Positions 61,020-64,000 of a stretch of DNA of 64,000 bases are shown here, piece by piece. Position 1 is the first letter of the stretch. Every line of letters starts with the position of its first letter. The stretch comes from Candidatus Gastranaerophilales bacterium (GTDB taxonomy: Bacteria > Cyanobacteriota > Vampirovibrionia > Gastranaerophilales > Gastranaerophilaceae): assembly GCA_944325665.1 (NCBI GenBank), contig CALVAY010000004.1, positions 1 through 64,000 on the forward strand. The letters run 5' to 3'. The notes below the pieces were generated by a model. That model did not search any database. It was not told where the DNA came from and saw nothing but the letters and a program-made list of their open reading frames with translations. A program made the translations under genes and the position numbers.

Positions 61020-61049
61020 ATTGAGTATATACTTTATATATATGTAAGC
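61020..61049 (+). repeat. Shared AT-rich element, copy A
   Basis: ATTGAGTATAT followed by a block that ends TATATATATGTAAGC. Positions 61029-61049 are identical over 21 bp to the minus strand at 47566-47546. It lies 26 bp before the 58-aa gene. It could be a promoter for an alternative sigma factor or an operator. Confidence 0.6.
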
Positions 61050-61075
61050 AGTGAGTAATCAAGAAAGAAGATAAA

Positions 61076-61252
61076 ATGAGATTAGCAGCAGCAAACGATT
61101 TAGACGCAAAATTAGCAGAGTTATACTACTCAAAAGTTACAGTTAATCTTGAAGCAAAATCTACACTTTCACCAAACGAGTTCTGGAGCTCAATGGAATT
61201 AATCGCAATCAACAACAAAGCGGTTATGAACTTTAAAAGCAAAAGAGCTTAA
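61076..61252 (+). CDS. Unknown 58-residue protein
   Basis: A small protein starting MRLAAANDLDAKLAELYYSK and ending in a basic tail (NFKSKRA). It is probably helical at both ends (DLDAKLAELYYSKVTVN; NEFWSSMELIAINNK). No known motif, signal peptide or membrane helix is visible. A weak AAGAAG lies before the ATG. The AT-rich element upstream and a strong terminator downstream make it a separate transcription unit, which supports it being real. Codon use is like that of its neighbours. Confidence 0.65.
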   Translation: MRLAAANDLDAKLAELYYSKVTVNLEAKSTLSPNEFWSSMELIAINNKAVMNFKSKRA

Positions 61253-61307
61253 TAAAAAAAATTAGCTGACAAAACATTAAAGCACGATGATGGATTAAGG
61301 AGTTTTA

Positions 61308-61336
61308 CCCCGATACAAAAACAGTATCGGGGTTTT
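61308..61336 (+). terminator. Terminator of the 58-aa gene
   Basis: CCCCGATAC (61308-61316) and GTATCGGGG (61324-61332) form a perfect 9-bp stem with a 7-nt loop followed by TTTT. It is about 55 bp after the stop codon. Confidence 0.92.
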
Positions 61337-61365
61337 AAATTTTTCTTTATATTAAATAGTGTTGG

Positions 61366-61374
61366 TGGTAAAAT
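61366..61374 (+). promoter_or_regulatory. thrS extended -10 promoter
   Basis: TGG followed by TAAAAT (61369-61374). The predicted leader of about 25 nt carries GAGGAAG before the thrS ATG. It is too short for a T-box or an operator-type threonine control element. Confidence 0.5.
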
Positions 61375-61405
61375 TTTTTTATAAACACAATAAAATGAGG
61401 AAGTT

Positions 61406-63178
61406 ATGGAAAAACACGAAGAATTACAAATTTTAAGGCACTCAACTTCACACATTATGGCACAAGCCGTACAAAACCTTTTCCCGAGTGCAAAGCTTGC
61501 AATAGGCCCTGCTATTGAAAACGGTTTTTATTACGACTTTGACATTGAAAATATAACGCTTAACGAAGACAACCTAAAAGACATTGAAAAAGAGATGAGA
61601 AGGCTTGTTGAGCAAAATTTGACCTTTGAAAAATACGTAATTCCCGATGTGCAAAAACAAATTGACGAATTTAAAGCTCAAGGTGAAATCTACAAAGCTG
61701 AGCTGCTTGAAGAACACAGAAACGACAACCCGACTTTGTACTTAACAAAAGATAAAGACGGAAATGTACTTTTTAACGACCTTTGCGCAGGCCCACACCT
61801 TGAAAACACTAAGAAAATCAGAGCGTTTAAACTTCTCTCCGTTGCAGGAGCATATTGGAGAGGGGATGTGAAAAATAAAATGCTTCAAAGAATTTATGCA
61901 ACGGCATTTTTCACAAAAGAAGAATTAAATGAATATTTAACCATGCTTGAAGAAGCAAAAAAACGTGATCACAGAAAATTAGGTGCAACGCTTGATTTAT
62001 TCTCCGTAAGAGATGAAATAGGCGGCGGTCTTGTACTTTGGCACCCTAATTTAGCTGTTGTAAGAGAAGAAATTGAAAACTATTGGAGAGAGGAGCACAG
62101 AAAAAGAGGTTATGTAATTGTTAACACTCCTCAAATTGCCAAATCAAAACTTTGGGAACTATCAGGACACATTGACCACTACAAGGAAAATATGTTCTTT
62201 ATTCAAAAAGAAAATGAGGAAGATGACCAATATATTGTAAAACCAATGAACTGCCCGTTCCATATTCTTATTTATCAGGCAAACAGACACTCTTACCGCT
62301 CATTGCCGCTTAGAATGGCTGAATTGGGAACTGTTTACAGAAAAGAAAAATCAGGAGCGCTTTCCGGTCTTACTCGTGTACAAGGCTTTACACAAGATGA
62401 TGCACACATTTTCTGCACGCCCGAGCAGCTTGTGAGTGAAATTAATGCCATTATCGACTTTGTAGCCGACACTATGGACATTTTCAATATGAAATTTGAA
62501 GTAGAATTATCTACTCGTCCCGAAAGCTATGTTGGCGACCTTAAAAACTGGGAATTAGCCGAAGCAGGGCTAAAAGAGGCAATGGACAGACGTGGCATGA
62601 AATATGAAATTAACGAAGGCGACGGAGCGTTTTACGGCCCTAAAATCGACTTTAAAGTAAAAGATGCCATTGGAAGAACTTGGCAGTGTGCAACCATTCA
62701 GCTTGATTTCAACTTGCCCGAAAGGTTTGAGATTAAATACCAAGACAAAGACGGACAACTAAAAACTCCCGTTATGTTGCACAGAGTAATTTTCGGCTCA
62801 ATGGAAAGATTCCACGGCATATTAATCGAGCACTACGCAGGTGCGTTCCCGACTTGGCTTGCACCTCATCAGGTAGCTATTGTTCCGATTGCAGACAGAC
62901 ACGCTGACGCTGCGGCTGAAATTGCAAACAAAATAAAAGCACTTGGAATAAGAGCATTGCTTGACGACAGGTCAGAAAGTATGAATTACAAGATTAGAGA
63001 AAATCTTCAACAGAAAAAAATCCCCTATGTCCTTGTTGTGGGCGATAAGGAAATTGAAGATAAAACAGTTGCAATTCGTGCAAGAGGAAGAGGACAAATC
63101 GGCACAAAACCGCTTGACGAGTTTATTTCAATGCTCGAAGAGGAAATAAAAACCAAAGGTAAAAAAATCGTTGAATAA
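61406..63178 (+). CDS. thrS: Threonyl-tRNA synthetase lacking the TGS domain
   Basis: A 590-residue class II synthetase. It starts directly in the editing domain (RHSTSHIMAQAVQNLF; His12 and His16), so the roughly 60-residue TGS domain of E. coli ThrS (642 aa) is absent. The catalytic core has MNCPFHI (zinc cysteine), RKEKSGALSGLTRVQGFTQD (motif 2) and MLHRVIFGSMERF. The anticodon domain starts near residue 490 (PHQVAIVPI). GAGGAAG lies just upstream of the ATG, and no in-frame start exists before it. Confidence 0.97.
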   Translation: MEKHEELQILRHSTSHIMAQAVQNLFPSAKLAIGPAIENGFYYDFDIENITLNEDNLKDIEKEMRRLVEQNLTFEKYVIPDVQKQIDEFKAQGEIYKAELLEEHRNDNPTLYLTKDKDGNVLFNDLCAGPHLENTKKIRAFKLLSVAGAYWRGDVKNKMLQRIYATAFFTKEELNEYLTMLEEAKKRDHRKLGATLDLFSVRDEIGGGLVLWHPNLAVVREEIENYWREEHRKRGYVIVNTPQIAKSKLWELSGHIDHYKENMFFIQKENEEDDQYIVKPMNCPFHILIYQANRHSYRSLPLRMAELGTVYRKEKSGALSGLTRVQGFTQDDAHIFCTPEQLVSEINAIIDFVADTMDIFNMKFEVELSTRPESYVGDLKNWELAEAGLKEAMDRRGMKYEINEGDGAFYGPKIDFKVKDAIGRTWQCATIQLDFNLPERFEIKYQDKDGQLKTPVMLHRVIFGSMERFHGILIEHYAGAFPTWLAPHQVAIVPIADRHADAAAEIANKIKALGIRALLDDRSESMNYKIRENLQQKKIPYVLVVGDKEIEDKTVAIRARGRGQIGTKPLDEFISMLEEEIKTKGKKIVE

Positions 63179-63186
63179 TAAATTTT

Positions 63187-63218
63187 AATCCCGACAAGAA
63201 AAATCCTGTCGGGATTTT
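63187..63218 (+). terminator. thrS terminator
   Basis: AATCCCGACA (63187-63196) and TGTCGGGATT (63207-63216) form a perfect 10-bp stem with a 10-nt loop, then T residues. It starts 8 bp past the stop codon. Confidence 0.93.
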
Positions 63219-63240
63219 ATTTCCAGATGTCTCAGAGTTT

Positions 63241-63298
63241 TTAAAATTTTTGTGCAAAACTTAATTGTAGCAAATTAACCTTTGTACAAAAATTTTAA
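63241..63298. repeat. 18-bp imperfect inverted repeat
   Basis: TTAAAATTTTTGTGCAAA (63241-63258) is the reverse complement, with one mismatch, of TTTGTACAAAAATTTTAA (63281-63298). The arms are separated by 22 nt. It has no GC-rich stem or T-tail, so it looks more like an operator or cruciform than a terminator. Confidence 0.7.
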
Positions 63299-63342
63299 CA
63301 CGTATTTTTACGCTTATGAAGCTGGGAAAACTAACCCCAATT

Positions 63343-63364
63343 TTCACGTGTAAATTCACGTGTA
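63343..63364. promoter_or_regulatory. Tandem TTCACGTGTA repeats, probable operator
   Basis: Two exact copies of TTCACGTGTA (63343-63352 and 63355-63364) are spaced 12 bp apart, about one helical turn. Each holds the palindrome CACGTG. They lie about 60 bp before the ribbon-helix-helix gene; such regulators often bind short tandem sites in their own promoters. Confidence 0.6.
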
Positions 63365-63423
63365 TATACCCCAGTAGAATTTCTTTTAAATTAATGAGAT
63401 ATTTATACTCGGAATTAAAATTT

Positions 63424-63627
63424 ATGCACAAACTTGAAAAAATTCGTCGCTTAACAAGCTATAAGACAAAGCAATTCACGCTAACACTAAATCCTGAATT
63501 GGTCAGTCTTTTTAAAATAGCTTGCAATAAAAATAAAATCAATATGACAAATGTTGTCGAAACTTTTATGATAACTTACATCGACAACAACAAACTACTT
63601 GAAACTAAAAGTGGTCAGGATTATTAA
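63424..63627 (+). CDS. Ribbon-helix-helix-like small DNA-binding protein
   Basis: A 67-residue protein (ATG 63424). KTKQFTLTLNPELVSLFKIAC is a beta-strand then helix, and NMTNVVETFMITYI a second helix, the order of a ribbon-helix-helix domain such as CopG, Arc or ParG. A longer frame from ATG 63316 would cover the tandem repeats upstream and has a cysteine/aromatic-rich start unlike the family, so I reject it. It is probably a regulator or partition-type protein. No toxin gene follows; the next gene is convergent. No Shine-Dalgarno is clear. Confidence 0.65.
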   Translation: MHKLEKIRRLTSYKTKQFTLTLNPELVSLFKIACNKNKINMTNVVETFMITYIDNNKLLETKSGQDY

Positions 63628-63628
63628 C

Positions 63629-64000
63629 TCACTCTTTAAGCTCATCTATTTCCTGTAACTTTTGCAAACCTTCAATAAAATAAAGCGCAAGGGACAAGTT
63701 TTTAGGGCTTAAGTTCATTTTAACGGCAAGCAACTCTCTTAACTCGTCATAACAATCTGTTTTATTTTCTTTTTTATTCACTGAAAAATCGGGCAAATCA
63801 GCCAAAATAAACAACTCATTATTTTCAAACTTAAGAGCAAGGCTCAACTGCTCAAGAGTGAGGCGTTTTGGAAAGTTGGGCATTTGAGCGTTTTCAAGTT
63901 TTGCTATAAGAGCAGGGCTGACATTTGAAGCAGCCGAAAGCCCTCGCATTGTAAGCCCCAAGGACTGCCTTCTGTTTCTTATCATTATACCCAATTTTTT
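63629..64000 (-). CDS. XRE-family helix-turn-helix regulator, 5' end outside window
   Basis: At least 119 residues. An N-terminal XRE/Cro-type helix-turn-helix (IRNRRQSLGLTMRGLSAASNVSPALIAKLE, shown by its parts RRQSLGLT and SNVSPALIAKLE) is followed by a short linker and a helical C-terminus (LSLALYFIEGLQKLQEIDE). Family members usually begin a few residues before LGxxIRxRR. The frame is open to the window edge, so the true start is probably outside. ATG 63985 and TTG 63994 are the only starts visible. The stop is 1 bp from that of the convergent ribbon-helix-helix gene. Confidence 0.8.
   Translation of the reverse strand, partial: KKLGIMIRNRRQSLGLTMRGLSAASNVSPALIAKLENAQMPNFPKRLTLEQLSLALKFENNELFILADLPDFSVNKKENKTDCYDELRELLAVKMNLSPKNLSLALYFIEGLQKLQEIDELKE

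Noticed and set aside
61253-61405. T-box or other threonine-responsive leader for thrS
   Set aside because: The hairpin at 61308 is the terminator of the upstream gene. The leader after the likely promoter is only about 25 nt.
63316-63423. Longer start for the ribbon-helix-helix protein
   Set aside because: This part holds the tandem CACGTG repeats and encodes an atypical sequence; the DNA-binding fold starts after Met 63424.

Overview
The window is AT-rich, gene-dense bacterial chromosome with about 60 protein-coding genes. I see no rRNA, tRNA, insertion sequence, prophage or CRISPR array. Several features point to a non-photosynthetic relative of Cyanobacteria (Melainabacteria/Vampirovibrionia, probably gut Gastranaerophilales). 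These are a long cyanobacterial-style NusB, a RecG with a ~110-residue N-terminal extension, a DUF3326 protein, a DUF1822-like protein, a GTAC-N4-GTAC SOS operator upstream of a lexA/umuD-like gene, and several lineage-specific proteins with simple beta-hairpin repeats. No photosynthesis gene is present. The taxonomic assignment is an inference.

Layout: 1-1.3 kb holds two small membrane proteins. 1.3-6.7 kb is an accessory redox module: five minus-strand genes (carboxymuconolactone decarboxylase-cupin, sugar acetyltransferase, alpha/beta hydrolase, iron-sulfur flavoprotein-like protein, ferredoxin-nitroreductase) divergent from a LysR regulator, with a perfect TGC-N7-GCA operator between them. 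6.6-7.8 kb is a split chromate transporter. 8.7-10.5 kb is a LexA/UmuD-like protease with a Y-family polymerase. 10.6-14.1 kb carries rpsO, a lineage-specific protein, a degenerate PurD-like ATP-grasp protein, a NeuA-type cytidylyltransferase and yidD. 14.1-20.8 kb (minus) carries carbonic anhydrase, serS, an rsuA-family pseudouridine synthase, pheT and rqcH. 20.8-26.9 kb (plus) carries nadD-yqeK, a dicarboxylate symporter, a 2-hydroxyacid dehydrogenase, deoC, a 61-aa protein, and an ACT/UPF0210 pair. 26.9-39.1 kb carries ctpA, a CHASE2 cyclase, recG, a TonB-like membrane protein, glyS, a glycosyltransferase, nusB and ftsY. 39-47.4 kb (minus) carries a lineage-specific protein, recN-nadK-yajQ, rpsU, rseP, a coiled-coil protein, an AMIN-domain protein and ribH. 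47.4-53.7 kb carries a non-coding stretch with a candidate small RNA, a group 2 sigma factor, bioG-bioC, a TPR protein, dus and a GIY-YIG protein. 53.7-60.9 kb (minus) carries a YD-repeat-like protein, cobO and a ROK kinase-holA-holB-DUF3326-prepilin cluster. 61-64 kb carries a 58-aa protein gene, thrS, a ribbon-helix-helix protein and an XRE regulator cut by the window end.

Expression signals fall into two classes. Many genes have clear Shine-Dalgarno sequences (GGAGG, AAGGAG, GAGGTG). At least eight others have none, and instead have a -10 hexamer ending 6-7 nt before the start codon, as expected for leaderless mRNAs. Convergent genes often overlap by a few bases without a terminator. Vitamin and cofactor genes (ribH, bioG/bioC, cobO, nadD, nadK) and sugar/peptide-oriented functions fit a fermentative gut commensal.

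The least explained items are the LysR-controlled redox operon, the degenerate PurD paralogue, the DUF1822-like/zinc-finger/TM/TonB-C fusion, a 21-bp element shared by a candidate small RNA and a 58-aa protein gene, and the operator-like repeats upstream of the ribbon-helix-helix gene.
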